Positions 43,426-54,347 are shown, counted from the first letter of the stretch. The stretch is DNA of 64,000 nucleotides from Cladorrhinum sp. PSN259 (GCA_033725935.1 MU867143.1:19631-83630), one strand, 5' to 3'. Notes: generated by a model from the letters alone, not told the origin. Translations and numbers: made by a program.

Positions 43426-44905
43426 ACCTGGTATAGCTGAGACATGTATATGACGCGATAGATATAATATGCCTTGAAAAGATATGTATATAGGAGATGA
43501 AGTACAAGGACATCCGAGATGGCTTACTAGAGATACCTATAAAGAATGAACGACTCTATATGAAGATTAGACATCTAGTATTTTAGTGCTATAGAAGGGA
43601 ATTGAATTTTTTAAAAAAAATAAAAATGCATTACCCACGAGGAGTTTCAGTGCTCCTCGTCTTGTATGTTGCTCGATACGGCAAGCGAATTGTCTCACTT
43701 CTTATATAGACAAATCTCACTTACCTCTAGTAATGAGATTAGGCAATGAGGTAGTGGTGCTTTCTTTTCATAATAAATGAGCACAGAATCACTTAAAAAA
43801 ACTTAAGTCCGCAGCATAATGGTCTACATACGTAAGGTAGAACCTAGTAAACCACACTGAACTCTTCAAATAGCTCTGAAATTCGTATTAATACTGGCAA
43901 CACTATCATCGAGTTCGTGGGGTTCGTCTTAAAGAAAATGTGGAAGATGTTACCCGAGTACATGTTTTCCGCAGTCAGCGGCACAGATATAACGCCTAGA
44001 CGGAAAAGAACCTTACGGATAGAAAAGCTATAATGAATTCAAGACGAGTCTGATTCCTCGTCTTCCTAATTTAAAAACGTAAACTATGTATGTTAAAGAT
44101 TTACAATGATGAGTGGTGTCTCTTTCTCTGCCGACTCGTCTCTTCCCCTCATTATCCGATCCCAAACTCCGAAGATTCCGCTCGAGAACCTCTATGGACC
44201 TTTTGTGACACGACATTAAGGCAACAACAACCGTGTTAAGGCAGTGCAGATATAAAAACGTAATGAGTACAAGTCATCCGGCCAATGCTATATCCTGCTT
44301 AGTCAACATGAATCCACAGCAGCGAGTAGCGGTCAGACAGATCAGGATATAAGTGCAACTACAAGGTTTAGTGCGAGGGTACCTACTTTAAGGAATCCGA
44401 CGTGATGTAATATCTCGCGCAAAAATCCAACACTGCTCCACTCTCTGCTTACCGGGACATTCCTCCTTGAAAAAGAGGTAGATAGATATAGCATCCAGCC
44501 ATCACAAGACGGAGTTAGTGAAACATAAGGCAGGGAAGCCCCATTCTATCAGACTTGGATATTAATCCGTCGTGGTATAGAATCATCAAAATATGGAGCC
44601 TCATCGTGAAGATAGCCAACTAGAGCTGCGCTAGCTGCCGATCATCCGCGGCGGGGTAGTAATGGCTGTGCATCTGAAGGATTCGCTGACATGAAGATCT
44701 TTTAAATTAATCTACGGAGTACAGGTTCTTTGATGACTACAAAGCTGTGGGGACTGGAGGATGAACGCCACGTCAGGAAGGATAAATACTAGCCTCATGA
44801 ACCTCGAAAGGCGACCCATCTTAGAAGACCAAACCTAGCATCACTCACTCATCCAGACACGCATTCATCATCTCCCCTTTAAAAAAAATCCATCCAGCTA
44901 TCAAC
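43426..44905. other. Intergenic region, AT-rich
   Basis: No protein-like frame. Likely promoter of the small secreted protein in the last 200 bases. Confidence 0.4.
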
Positions 44906-45228
44906 ATGCAACTCACCAGCCTCATCGCCATCACCTTTGCCGCCCTGGCCACAGCGAGCCCTCTCCTAGAGGCTGTACGTTTCTTTTCTTGTTCCCTATC
45001 TACCTACACACTGAAACTACCTTAAATAAAAGCTGAACCCGAACGCTGACCAAATGAAAATCCGTAATCTAGCTCGAACCGCGGCAATGCGTCGGTAACC
45101 TGGGCCGGTGCAACAAGCGGGCAAGCGCCGCCATTGGCAGGCAGTGTTGTGGCGGCCTGTTCTGCTGCGGCGTGGTCGGGTCTAACAATGTCTGCCAGAC
45201 GAGCAACAACTGCGGCGAGCCTAACTAG
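44906..45228 (+). CDS. Small cysteine-rich secreted protein, candidate effector
   Basis: Two short exons (44906-44974 and 45073-45228, phase-0 intron with donor GTACGT and acceptor TCTAG) encode 74 residues, easy to miss because neither exon is long. Exon 1 is the signal peptide MQLTSLIAITFAALATASP. The mature part has eight cysteines in the pattern C-x6-C-x11-CC-x4-CC-x8-C-x5-C (QCVGNLGRC, RQCCGGLFCCGVVG, NVCQTSNNCG). The spacing is not that of hydrophobins (C-CC-C-C-CC-C); it recalls knottin-like fungal peptides. A Lys-Arg pair after the second cysteine could be a processing site. Signal peptide, small size and four possible disulfides fit an apoplastic effector or antimicrobial peptide; the function is not known. 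Confidence 0.7.
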
Positions 45229-45800
45229 TTTTATGAGACTTCCTCACTCTATTGGGTGTGTCGCGGATTTCTTGGAGGGATTGATGGTTAGAGGGAACAT
45301 CGGGGTTCAACACTGCCAAGTCGACTAGTTTACCTACCTAGTCTAGATAGATATCCCCTAAGGATTTCTTCGGCTAAATAAGACCTGGGAAATGGTGGCT
45401 ATTCAACCGAGAAATATGGGATTAGTTTGTAAGGTACTTATAGTACGATCTAGACTTAACTTATGTCTCTATGTTTTTGGCACGTAGTTATATACGGTCT
45501 TTTTAGTTCATATTTAAGTCTAGAATTACACAATGGGGGTATTTGCCGACTTGTTCCGGCACTGATACCTATGTAATGTCTTTGTTTCAAGAGATAAGTT
45601 TGCTGCTCTTTACGCGAGTGGCCCGTAGAGATCGGCCAGACGGCCTAGGGAAAACGACAGGACTATTACTACCTAGGCGACTTTTATTATGCATACAGAC
45701 ACACACACAAACATACACAAGACGGGATTCAACCTCTTTGAAATTTAGAGCCTACCTTATGCAACTTAGGTACCTTACCTGGCTACAACCCCGTCCTATG
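45229..45800. other. Intergenic region, nothing recognised
   Basis: AT-rich flank with a CACACACAAACATACACA microsatellite near 45700. Confidence 0.35.
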
Positions 45801-46290
45801 CCCGCCGAATAGAAGACCCCGAATCCTGCTGGTGGCTATGACACTGCCCAGCACAAATATCCTCGCCCCCTACCACCCTATCAGCGCCCGTAATCGGAAC
45901 TAGCACAATAATCCTCTTGCCCTTAGCATCCTTCCTCGTAATCGTAAACCCCTCACGCGTATACTCCGACCCCCTGCCCAGCGTTATTTCCGCTATCGCC
46001 TTGCCGAGCAGCTGCACAAACTATATAACCTACCCGGCCGTAAAGATAATTATGCTCTTCTCGGGCCCACTCGGCCGGTACGTAATCCGGCATAAATATG
46101 TTATTAAATACATTCGTCTGCAGATAGCTTAGCGTAAACGTCGGCACGGTGGCGTCGACGCCGTCAATGTGGCGCTTGATAAACTCCTGCGTGTCGCGGA
46201 TGTCGTCGGGGGTCCTTGATGCACTGCGAGGCGGCGTCGACAGCGATGCGCGCGAGGTTAGGCGGACTCTAAGGCACTGTGGGGAAGCCG
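45801..46290 (-). pseudogene. Decayed enzyme-like relic, family unknown
   Basis: Minus strand in three overlapping frames reads YGFPTVP, PPNLARIAVDAASQCIKD, DDIRDTQEFIKRHIDG, VDATVPTFTLSYLQTNVF, FMPDYVPAEWAREEHNYL and then TREGFTITRKDAKGKRIIV. Frame changes occur at a run of five C (near 46210) and near 46020. No family is recognised and no start is visible. Confidence 0.4.
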
Positions 46291-46759
46291 TACAAGAGCT
46301 GGGATCTGAAATATTAATTCGCTAACGACTACCCCCTCGCGGCTCGTATCGCAGCATGGAACTCGCCCTCTGAAAGCCAACAATGACGAGTGGCTAAACC
46401 ACTATGAAAACCGAATGTGTTATCATCCAAACATTAAAATAAACACAGAAAAGTTTCTATTTTCTTTCATTTTCATCCAATTTGCCCCAATTCCAATGTC
46501 AGAATAGTCTCACATCGACCTCATGCTCTTGTCACACACCCTGTCACCAAGTGGAGGCTAAATTGGTAGGTATATTTTTCGTGTATTCTAAATACCTAGA
46601 CTGCTTGCTGCTCTCATCTCAGTATTCCTATGTTTTAGATCCGGGCATTAGACAACCCAAATCGAAGATCAAGAACTTGATTGCATGTTTGCCTCTGAGA
46701 AGAATTATTATCTAATTACGACAAGTTCGACCTCGGGCTGCGTCACAAAATAGGTAAGC
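46291..46759. other. Intergenic, nothing recognised
   Basis: AT-rich 3' flank; no gene. Confidence 0.4.
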
Positions 46760-48613
46760 TCAATTATCTCCATCATCCACCTCTTGCACCCTAGGCCCCG
46801 TGATTGCAGGCATCTGGGGCTGCTGCTGCACCAGTCCCGCCACCCGACGCTGTTCCTCCATCTCGGGCGGCCGTCCTGCCAACAGCTCATCGCCCGCTTC
46901 GGTCATCACGTCTCTATCGTTCCCTCCCTCGTTGCCACCAGTTCCATCGGGTCCCGTCCAGATCATGCCACACCACGCACGGTCCAACCACGAGTTCAGC
47001 CTAGCTCTCGTCGTCGTCACCCAGCTCGGCACAACCACTCCTTGCGAAGGCCGTCTCTTGCTCTCACTCCGCCTCGTCTGCCATAATTTTGCGCAGTTAT
47101 AAGCAATAGTCACAAAAGTAACCACCCCGATGATGAAGGCTATCAGCTCGCCCGTGGATGTCAGCGGCTTGCGGCTCATGTCCACGTCATTTACGTCGAG
47201 GGTCACTTCGACCAGCGTCCACGTGATGGCGAGGAAGACGAGCATGGAAATTCCGAACGGAATGCGAGGAAACCAGACGTCCACTTTAGCTTCTGTCGCT
47301 AGGATCTGAGCTAGCGTGGGTGCATCTGATGCTAGTTGGGGCGGGGCCGGTGGCTGAGGTGGATGGTTCTGGCCGCCGAGAGAAATGATGGCCTGGGTTT
47401 GGCCTGCGTTGCCGCCGTCACCATTTGTGCCAGTCTGACCCCCGCCATCAGCCGGCTGATGGAGATGCCGGAATTCCTCTCTCGCTTTCTCGATGGCTTT
47501 GTGGATGCCGTCAAGCAGGCCAATGGCCAAGAGAAGGAAGCTGATGAAGAGGAAGAAGAGTGCGAAAATCACAAGCAGGCACGCCATGACCCGGAGGAAG
47601 ATGACAAAGCCGCGGTTGTAGACGCTGATGGGCTTAAAGAGGAAAAGAAGGCGAACGTCGCATCCCTGCTTTCTGCCACGGTCGATGCCAACAAAGTACA
47701 GCCAAGGGAGAAAGCCACAGTACGCCGTGTATATGAGGAGAGAGAAGCCAGCCGTGACTTTATCGACGAGGCCGAGCTCGCGGACTCGGATCAGGACAGC
47801 GCTGAGCTCCCGACGCCTGTTGTGCGCCCTTCTCTCCCATTTGGTCAGCCTAATAACTCGATTCGCCGTCTCAGTCGCTTGTTCCAGTGATAAACCAAAC
47901 TGCTGGATGGCCGCTATGTGGCGCTCTCTGACCTCATCCAAGGCTTCGAGGGCGAGCGGAAAATTGCGACCGATCTCTTGCCGCTGCTCGTCAGGGTAAG
48001 CTCCCTCGAGGTAGGCCCTCGCTTGAGCGTGGCGGGACGAAGTCCCATCAACGGGACCAAAGGACTGGACGTAGCTGTTTATGGCTTCCTCCACCACACG
48101 GGGTTCATGGTATTCCACCAGCTGTGATCGCACATTTAAAAGGTTGGCAAAGGCTCTTTGAACGAGCAAATCGCGATGAGTGGTGTCGTCCTCACGGATG
48201 TTGGCAATCTCCGCGCGTATCTCATCCAGTGATGTACGCTCTGTTTCGTGTGAGTGTTCGATGGCAGTCCCGATCAGGATTGGAAACGCCAGAAAGACTG
48301 GAAAGAAAAAGACGAGCTGGATCATGATGGCCCAGTCGAGAATCAAAAGATTGTCACCTGTGGCATTGACACACAGTGAGATGAAGGTCGCACCCGCGAC
48401 GGCCACGAATGATGTCCGCCATATCCGGTAGTCTTTTCCTTCGCCGAACATGATGGCTAAAACAGCAGCCGAGTATTGGAGGTAGAAGCTGTAGCGGATT
48501 CCGAACCCAAACAGATCCGGATCCCCAAAGATGTGACATGGTTTGAAGGACTCTGCCACGGGCAGTGAGTCGATTTCAATGAATTTGGTTGATGAGGACT
48601 GAGCATTCCCCAT
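46760..48613 (-). CDS. Multi-span membrane protein of unknown function
   Basis: Single exon. The N-terminus ESFKPCHIFGDPDLFGFGIR followed by YSFYLQYSAAVLAIMF is typical of a fungal family of hypothetical membrane proteins with ion-channel-like layout. Further helices: FVAVAGATFISLCVN, LLILDWAIMIQLVFFFPVFL, FSLLIYTAYCGFLPWLYFVG, VFLRVMACLLVIFALFFLFI, IPFGISMLVFLAITWTLVEV, LIAFIIGVVTFVTIAY. A cytoplasmic helical region (residues about 110-270) separates the first and second helix groups. The ATG at 48613 gives MGNAQSSS, an N-myristoylation consensus; an in-frame ATG at 48709 adds 32 residues that look like a signal anchor. I prefer 48613 but cannot decide. C-terminus ends QEVDDGDN. Confidence 0.7.
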   Translation of the reverse strand: MGNAQSSSTKFIEIDSLPVAESFKPCHIFGDPDLFGFGIRYSFYLQYSAAVLAIMFGEGKDYRIWRTSFVAVAGATFISLCVNATGDNLLILDWAIMIQLVFFFPVFLAFPILIGTAIEHSHETERTSLDEIRAEIANIREDDTTHRDLLVQRAFANLLNVRSQLVEYHEPRVVEEAINSYVQSFGPVDGTSSRHAQARAYLEGAYPDEQRQEIGRNFPLALEALDEVRERHIAAIQQFGLSLEQATETANRVIRLTKWERRAHNRRRELSAVLIRVRELGLVDKVTAGFSLLIYTAYCGFLPWLYFVGIDRGRKQGCDVRLLFLFKPISVYNRGFVIFLRVMACLLVIFALFFLFISFLLLAIGLLDGIHKAIEKAREEFRHLHQPADGGGQTGTNGDGGNAGQTQAIISLGGQNHPPQPPAPPQLASDAPTLAQILATEAKVDVWFPRIPFGISMLVFLAITWTLVEVTLDVNDVDMSRKPLTSTGELIAFIIGVVTFVTIAYNCAKLWQTRRSESKRRPSQGVVVPSWVTTTRARLNSWLDRAWCGMIWTGPDGTGGNEGGNDRDVMTEAGDELLAGRPPEMEEQRRVAGLVQQQPQMPAITGPRVQEVDDGDN

Positions 48614-48709
48614 TGTCGTTCCGCGAGATGATTTGTGTGGCTTCCCAATGCATCGAGTAAACAGAAAGGGGCCCAACAGGATAAAAAAGATAACAGTACA
48701 TGAGTACAT

Positions 48710-49250
48710 ATCCTTTGCAGGTGGCCTATCTCTCAGCGATCGCCATATTAATTTCTATTTCTGATGGGAGGAGTTTGACCATTTGAGACCTCGCATGAGA
48801 TCAGCCTCACCTGACCAATAATTCCTGCGACACATCAATAGCTTGCCCGAGATATGATATGCCTCGTCTCAGCCACATGGGGTCTCATAGTATTCAGCAG
48901 TACTAAGATGGCAAGGTTCGTCCGAACTAGGCAATGATTAGCGATGTGGGTGTGAAATAAGCATATGGGATTGGTTAGCTGGGAAAGGAGGCGCACCACG
49001 ATATTGGCCAGCTGATAGCTGTCATGAAGCCACATTATGCAACGCTACCTACCATATTAATGAACGCAAAAATGTGATATATGACTGCTATTGACAATCA
49101 TCGATACTCACGGGATCGGCATTCACCTTTCAGCTCAGTAGAATGAGGGCTGCCACGATAGTTATATAACTGCTTTTCGAGCTCGTACCCTATAACATGA
49201 TTTTGATCGTTATTTCCAGCGCCATGTCACTCGAGCCCTAACCTGGAGCA
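48710..49250. other. Intergenic, nothing recognised
   Basis: Probable shared promoter of two divergent genes. No gene seen. Confidence 0.45.
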
Positions 49251-50056
49251 ATGATTTTCATGTCTAGAGCTTATTCCCTGTTACTGCTGCTACTTGCAGG
49301 CATAACTTCTGGCTCAACACAACATCACTTCCTCAAGTGGTCCAGGCCAGCGACTTCTCCTCTTGTAAAACGCCAGTCAGGTTACCACCCAGAGGCCGGC
49401 CCCTGCGGTGACGGCGACACGTGCGTTGAGGCATGCGGCAATAACTACGAAACATGTCCCGCCAACACAGACCTGGTTCTGTTTTGCTTTAACCCAAAAG
49501 CTGGACAGAAATGCTGTGGGAATTACGATGGGCGTGGGTTCTTTTCTTTTCTTTTTTTAGTATCACTTTATCATTAGAATAATATCTACACAGATAGCTT
49601 ACATTATGAGAAATAGGTGCATGTGATGCCGGGTATTATTGCGCGAGAGACGGATCTAACAAGACATGGTGTTGCGCAACCGTGAGTGCTTCCTAATAAC
49701 TCCCTGTGAGGTCACCATATTCAACGCAATGACTGCTAATATCTGCGCTATAGGGTCTCGACATCGTCCAATGCGCCCAAGAGTACGGAGTGACATCGCT
49801 CTTTACCGATGCACCAACAGGATCCTCGACGTTACCACCAGTCGCAGAGGAAACAACCTCGGCTCTGGTTACCACCACTTCAGATTTGCTATCGACGGTG
49901 ACAGAAGCACCTTCAATCAATACCACTGTGCCCAACAATCGCAACGGAACTATCGTGACAGCTACGGGGTCGAGGAGAATCGGAAGCATCGGCACGCACA
50001 CGCTGTTAGGCTGTTTGCTCACTATTATTCTGGTCCCTATAATTGGGACCTTGTGA
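49251..50056 (+). CDS. Cysteine-rich secreted GPI-anchored protein
   Basis: Three exons (49251-49533, 49617-49681, 49754-50056) with GTGGGT and GTGAGT donors. Signal peptide MIFMSRAYSLLLLLLAGITS, a KR-Q cleavage-like site (VKRQSGYHPEAG), then a cysteine block: PCGDGDTCVEACGNNYETC, CFNPKAGQKCCGN, and after the first intron ACDAGYYCARDGSNKTWCC, then DIVQCAQEYGV. A Ser/Thr/Pro-rich stalk follows, and the C-terminus (LLGCLLTIILVPIIGTL) is a GPI-type signal. This is a common layout of fungal wall-associated Cys-rich proteins; ligand unknown. About 200 residues. Confidence 0.7.
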
Positions 50057-50810
50057 GGCCCAATAATGTCACATTTCTAGTTGATCCTTTTCTATAAGAG
50101 TAGCTCTTGTCATACATCCAACGTAAGCATTTCAGCTTAGCTGCATAAATGTTGGTTCAAATGCTTCCGATATCATAATAAAATCTGTAACCTTGAGAAA
50201 AAAACACGGTGCCTGTTGTAGAAGGCGAGCAAAATGTAGATCGCATTTATTATATTCCTTTTAATGGGTGACGGGCTTAGGTAGACGAAGATAATATTAA
50301 CCAGGCGAGTATAATAAGCTGTGGCCCAGCTGTGGTATATAAAAGCGTATCGAAGCAGTGGAGGTAGGTGATGGGAGAAAGAAGTTAAAGGCGCAATCTG
50401 GATTCTGCCTAAGGTGCATGTTGTGGTCCAGGAAAGACATTCGAGGAGGTGCAGGTAGGGTGCGGGGTAATGTGAGGCGGTTGTGAGCGGTTAAGGCTTA
50501 CTAAAGAAGCACAGGCAGCATTATATGAGGGAAGGTGACGGAAATGACCTAGCCGGTGTGCTGGGCGGAGTCCGAGTCCTTTAATCTAACGATGCTTAAG
50601 CCACCGTTCACGACAGTTTGGAAGCCTCGTATGTGAGCGTATTTTAAAAACCCCGCCTCACTAACTTAGCCAGCCGGGTCCCAGCATACTAGGCAAGAAA
50701 CTATAACCGTTTAAAAACGATACTCTCCTCCATCCAATATACGAGATAATATCTAGGTACCTTTAAATAGCGTTTGCTACTATTGCCATTATGCTGATGT
50801 TTTTTAGAAG
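50057..50810. other. Intergenic, nothing recognised
   Basis: Ordinary-looking flank without protein-like frames, up to the insertion point of the first LTR element. Confidence 0.4.
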
Positions 50811-52109
50811 GCATCTGTTACGCCTCGCGCGTAAGTCTTCCCCGTACACGGACCATACTGCAGGGCATTGTGGAACCATAGCTAATTATTGGGCTAAGGA
50901 TGGAAAGACCCATAAGTCCCGGAAAAACTAACTAGAGGGTTGCTTTGCGTGATCTGTACTAAGACCATAGAGTATATAGAGCACTAAAGATACTCTGCGT
51001 AATCTATACTAAGATTATAGAGCATATAAAGCAAGATATAATATACTTAGAAAATATATATAGATAGCTTTACTATAAGTAATAGGAATACTGAGCACTT
51101 CCTATCGTAAGGACTTAGCTCCTTACGTAAGTAATATAACGTTCATTATTTATAATCTTCTTTATAATCTTATACTTTCTCTTTAATAAAGTTTATAGAA
51201 TTATTTATTAGTTAATAGTGACCGATCCCGTTTAAGAGCGTCCTATAGCCTTCGATTTCCTTATTATATTACCCTAAGCGTACTGCCTTATAGTCTAAAC
51301 CTTACCCGGTATAGGTTATAATATATTATTTGCGTTAATTAAGATCGAATATTATGCTTAGATACCCCGAATACCTTTTATTATAGCTTCCGCTCTTAAC
51401 GCCTTAGTCGGCGCTAACGACTATGCCGGCGACGGAGATATCCCGCTTTCCGATATTATTCTGTCTAATAATAAAGACGAAGAATCCGAGGAGGAGGAGG
51501 ATATAGACCTCGACGCTATTATTAACTAGGTAAAAGCCTTTACTAAAAGACTTAATAACGTAGAGAAGATTCTCTAAGGTAAGGATAAGCTTAAGGAGCT
51601 TAAGGAGGAGATTATGCGTCTTTAATCCGCTATTATAAGTAAGGGTTATTATAGAACCATAGCTAATTATTAAGCTAAGGATAAAAAGACCTATAAGTCC
51701 CGGAAAAACTAACCAGAAGGTTATTCTACGTAATCTATGCTAAGACTACAGAGTATATAGAGTACTGAAGATGCTCTGCGTAGTCTATGCTAAGATTATA
51801 GAGTATATAGAGCAAGATATAATATATTTAGAAAATATATATAGATAGCTTCACTATAAGTAGTGGAAATACTAGGCACTTCCTATCGTAAGGACTTGGC
51901 TCTTTACGCAAGTAATATAACGTTCATTATCTATAATCTTCTTTATAATCCTATAGTTTCTTTCTAGAGAAGTTTATAGAACTATCTATTAGTTAACAGT
52001 GACCGACCCCGTCTGAGAGCGTCCTATAGCCTTCGATTTCCCTATTATATTACCCCAGGCGTACTGCCTTGCAGTCTGAACCCTACCCGGTGTAGGTTAT
52101 AACAGCATC
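50811..52109 (+). mobile_element. Internally deleted LTR retroelement A with target duplication GCATC
   Basis: The element spans 50816-52104 and is bounded by GCATC on both sides (50811-50815 and 52105-52109), a perfect 5-bp target-site duplication. It has a complete 5' LTR (50816-51323, TGTTAC..ATAATA), a gag remnant and a right LTR lacking its first ~55 bases (about 51655-52104, ending ATAACA). The whole copy is strongly AT-shifted: where the solo LTR at 53.9 kb has CACAGAGCAGACAGAG, this copy has CATAGAGTATATAGAG. The gag remnant reads KLKELKEEIMRL (around 51590-51620). Pol, PBS-to-PPT machinery and the rest of gag are gone. Confidence 0.85.
51324..51650 (+). pseudogene. Gag remnant of element A
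   Basis: Plus-strand reading contains an acidic stretch (DEESEEEEDIDLD-like, 51478-51512) and DKLKELKEEIMRL followed by a stop, the same words as in element B's gag (DELKELKEEIMRLQ). It stops at the junction with the truncated right LTR. Confidence 0.6.
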
Positions 52110-52484
52110 TAATAAAATTAGCTTTATAGAGGTATCGGAATCGGGCTAGTTATAATACCTTACTATAATATTAAGATAATATTATTAGGAGGGTTCTTCT
52201 TCGCTCGCGGGGTTCGGACTACGAGGCAGGGTCTATTAGCTAGCACGGGGACAAGCCCTCTCATAAACACAGAAAATAAACTAACCACTTTATTTCGAAG
52301 AAGTAAGACTTACTGGTACTTACTTGCCCGGAGGTTCAAGTATGATATAAAAGGAAGAAGATAGGAAGGAAGAAGATGGATAAAAGGCATAAATTTATAA
52401 TGGAAGGTAGATTTCGAAGGTTGCCTAATGTGGTTCTTCTTTATGTGCGCGTAGGGCGAATGCCTTAGTAGCTGGCCTTATCAC
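52110..52484. other. Spacer between the two LTR elements
   Basis: Sequence looks like older repeat DNA; nothing named. Confidence 0.35.
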
Positions 52485-53543
52485 CATATTGTTACAACCT
52501 GCACCGAGTAGGGTTCAGACTGCAAGGCAGTACGCCTGGGGTAATATGACAGGAGAATCGAAGGATGTGGGACGCTCTCAGACGGGGTCCTTGATATCAT
52601 GGAGTCGGAGGTTGGTTCTGACGTGCGAGATCCAGGACGGGAGTTCTTGTTTATTGCCGCTGAAAATAGGAGGTTTGCCGACCTTGGCTGCGATCTTGGG
52701 GATGTTATCGGTCTTGCTGGCACGCTTGTTCGCGACAGCGGTTTGGAGACGCATGATTTCCTCCTTGAGTTCCTTGAGTTCATCCTTCGCCATTAGGGCT
52801 TCTTCCATGCCGAGGAGTTTCCGTCCAATGGTGTTGATCTTCTCCTTAAGGTTCAGTTTCGGAACCTTTTCGTCATCGGACTCGTTATCGCTGGGGGGGG
52901 TGACATCCGGAAGTTAGGCTTCTCCCTCCTCGACGTTCGGGTTAACGGTAGAGGGGTTGGCGGAAGTGGAAGCCATGTTGAGGGTTGTTCGTGGTGTCTG
53001 AGCATAACGTTCGATCTTGAATGACGCAAGCAACGTGTTACAACCTGCACCGAGTAGGGTTCAGACTGCAAGGCAGTACGCCTGGGGTAATATAACAGGA
53101 GAATCGAAGGATGTGGGACGCTCTTAGACGGGGTCAATTACTGTTAACTAATAGGTAGCTCTATAAAGTATCGCTTAGGAGTATTGTAGATAATGAACGA
53201 TTGTATTGCTTGCGTGAGGAACTAAGTCCTTACGATGAGAAGTGCCCAGAACTTCTTCTACTTATAGTGAAGCTATCTATATACATTTCCTAGGTATATC
53301 GTACCTTGCTCAGCGTGCTCAGTGGTCTTGGCGGCTGAGCATACTGAGCAACCTTCTGAGTCTTGGGTGCTCAGTGTGCTCAGTGGTCTTGGCAACTGAT
53401 CACACTGAGCACTCCCTAATTGGTCTGCTTCGGGACTCTGTGGGTCTTTCCATCCCTGGCCCAATGATTGGCTATGGACCGCGCGGTGTCCTGCATTGGG
53501 GTCCGTGTGCGGGGGAGATTTATGCGCGAGGCGTAACACATAT
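52485..53543 (-). mobile_element. Internally deleted LTR retroelement B with target duplication CATAT
   Basis: The element covers 52490-53538, flanked by CATAT at 52485-52489 and 53539-53543, a perfect 5-bp duplication. In minus orientation: complete 5' LTR (53538 down to 53036), gag 5' part, then a direct jump into the last ~100 bases of the 3' LTR (52590-52490). Both outer ends are intact (TGTTAC..GTAACA). LTR composition is much less AT-shifted than in element A. Breakpoints of the internal deletion differ from those of element A. Confidence 0.85.
52590..52985 (-). pseudogene. Gag 5' part of element B
   Basis: Reading from about 52985 on the minus strand: MASTSANPSTVNPNVEEGEA, a TAA where CAA fits, LPDVTPPSDNESDDEKVPKL, KINTIGRKLLGMEEALMAKD, ELKELKEEIMRLQTAVANK, then KVGKPPIFSGNKQELPSWIS and VRTNLRLHDIKD. 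The FSG..ELPSWI motif is the Ty3/Gypsy-type gag core. It stops where the LTR end begins. Confidence 0.7.
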
Positions 53544-53850
53544 CTGGCGACAGTTAAAGGTATCGTAAGATCTTGGTTATAGGCGTTATCGTGGCGCCTA
53601 CGACCGAATCGTGCCTTATCAATCGAGCCATATATAAAGTATATATAATTATTTCATTAATATTCAGGTTATTTTCTTTCCGGTTATGGCCGATAACGCT
53701 CAGAATTAACAACGAACGATTACACTTATTCTCTCCCCCAGAATACAGATTGTTATCAATTAGTGATATTTCACAGATAAGCAACTGCTATTCAGACTCA
53801 CAGGACCGACAACCATAGCAGCTACGGGTACCTTCCCCGACTTAGAAGGG
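53544..53850. other. Older repeat DNA hit by element B
   Basis: Includes the TATATAATTATT..GGTTATG..GATAACGCT block also present near 31550. No gene. Confidence 0.4.
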
Positions 53851-54347
53851 TGTTACGCCTCGCGCGTAAGTCTTCCCCCGCACACGGACCGCAATGCAGG
53901 GCATCACGCAGACCACAGCCAATCATTGGGCCAGGAATGTAAAAGACCCACAAGTCCCAGGAAAACCAATCAGAGAGTTGCTCTGTGTGATCTGTGCCAA
54001 GACCACAGAGCAGACAGAGCACTGAGAGCTGCTCTGTGTGATCTGCGCCAAGATCACAGAGCAGACAGAGCAAGGTACAAAATACCTAGGAAATATATGT
54101 AGATAGCTTCACTATAAGTAGAGGAAGTGCTGGGCACTTCCTATCGTGAGGACTTGGTTCCTCACGCAAGCAATTCAATCGTTCATTGTCTACAATACTC
54201 AAAGCGATACTTTGTAGAGCTACCTGTTAGTTGACAGTGATTGACCCCGTCTGAGAGCGTCCCGCAACCTTCGATTCCCCTGTCATATTACCCCAGGCGT
54301 ACTGCCTTGCAGTCTGAACCCTACCCGGTGCAGGTTGTAATAAAGGG
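53846..54347 (+). repeat. Solo LTR with target duplication AAGGG
   Basis: LTR at 53851-54342 (492 bases) starting TGTTACGCC and ending GTTGTAATA (expected GTAACA with one C-to-T change). AAGGG lies on both sides (53846-53850 and 54343-54347), proving a complete insertion followed by LTR-LTR recombination. It contains a CCAATCATTGG palindrome (53919-53929) and an internal tandem repeat of a ~43-base GCTCTGTGTGATCTG..CAGACAGAGC unit (53977-54070). This is the best preserved copy of the family in the window. Confidence 0.9.
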
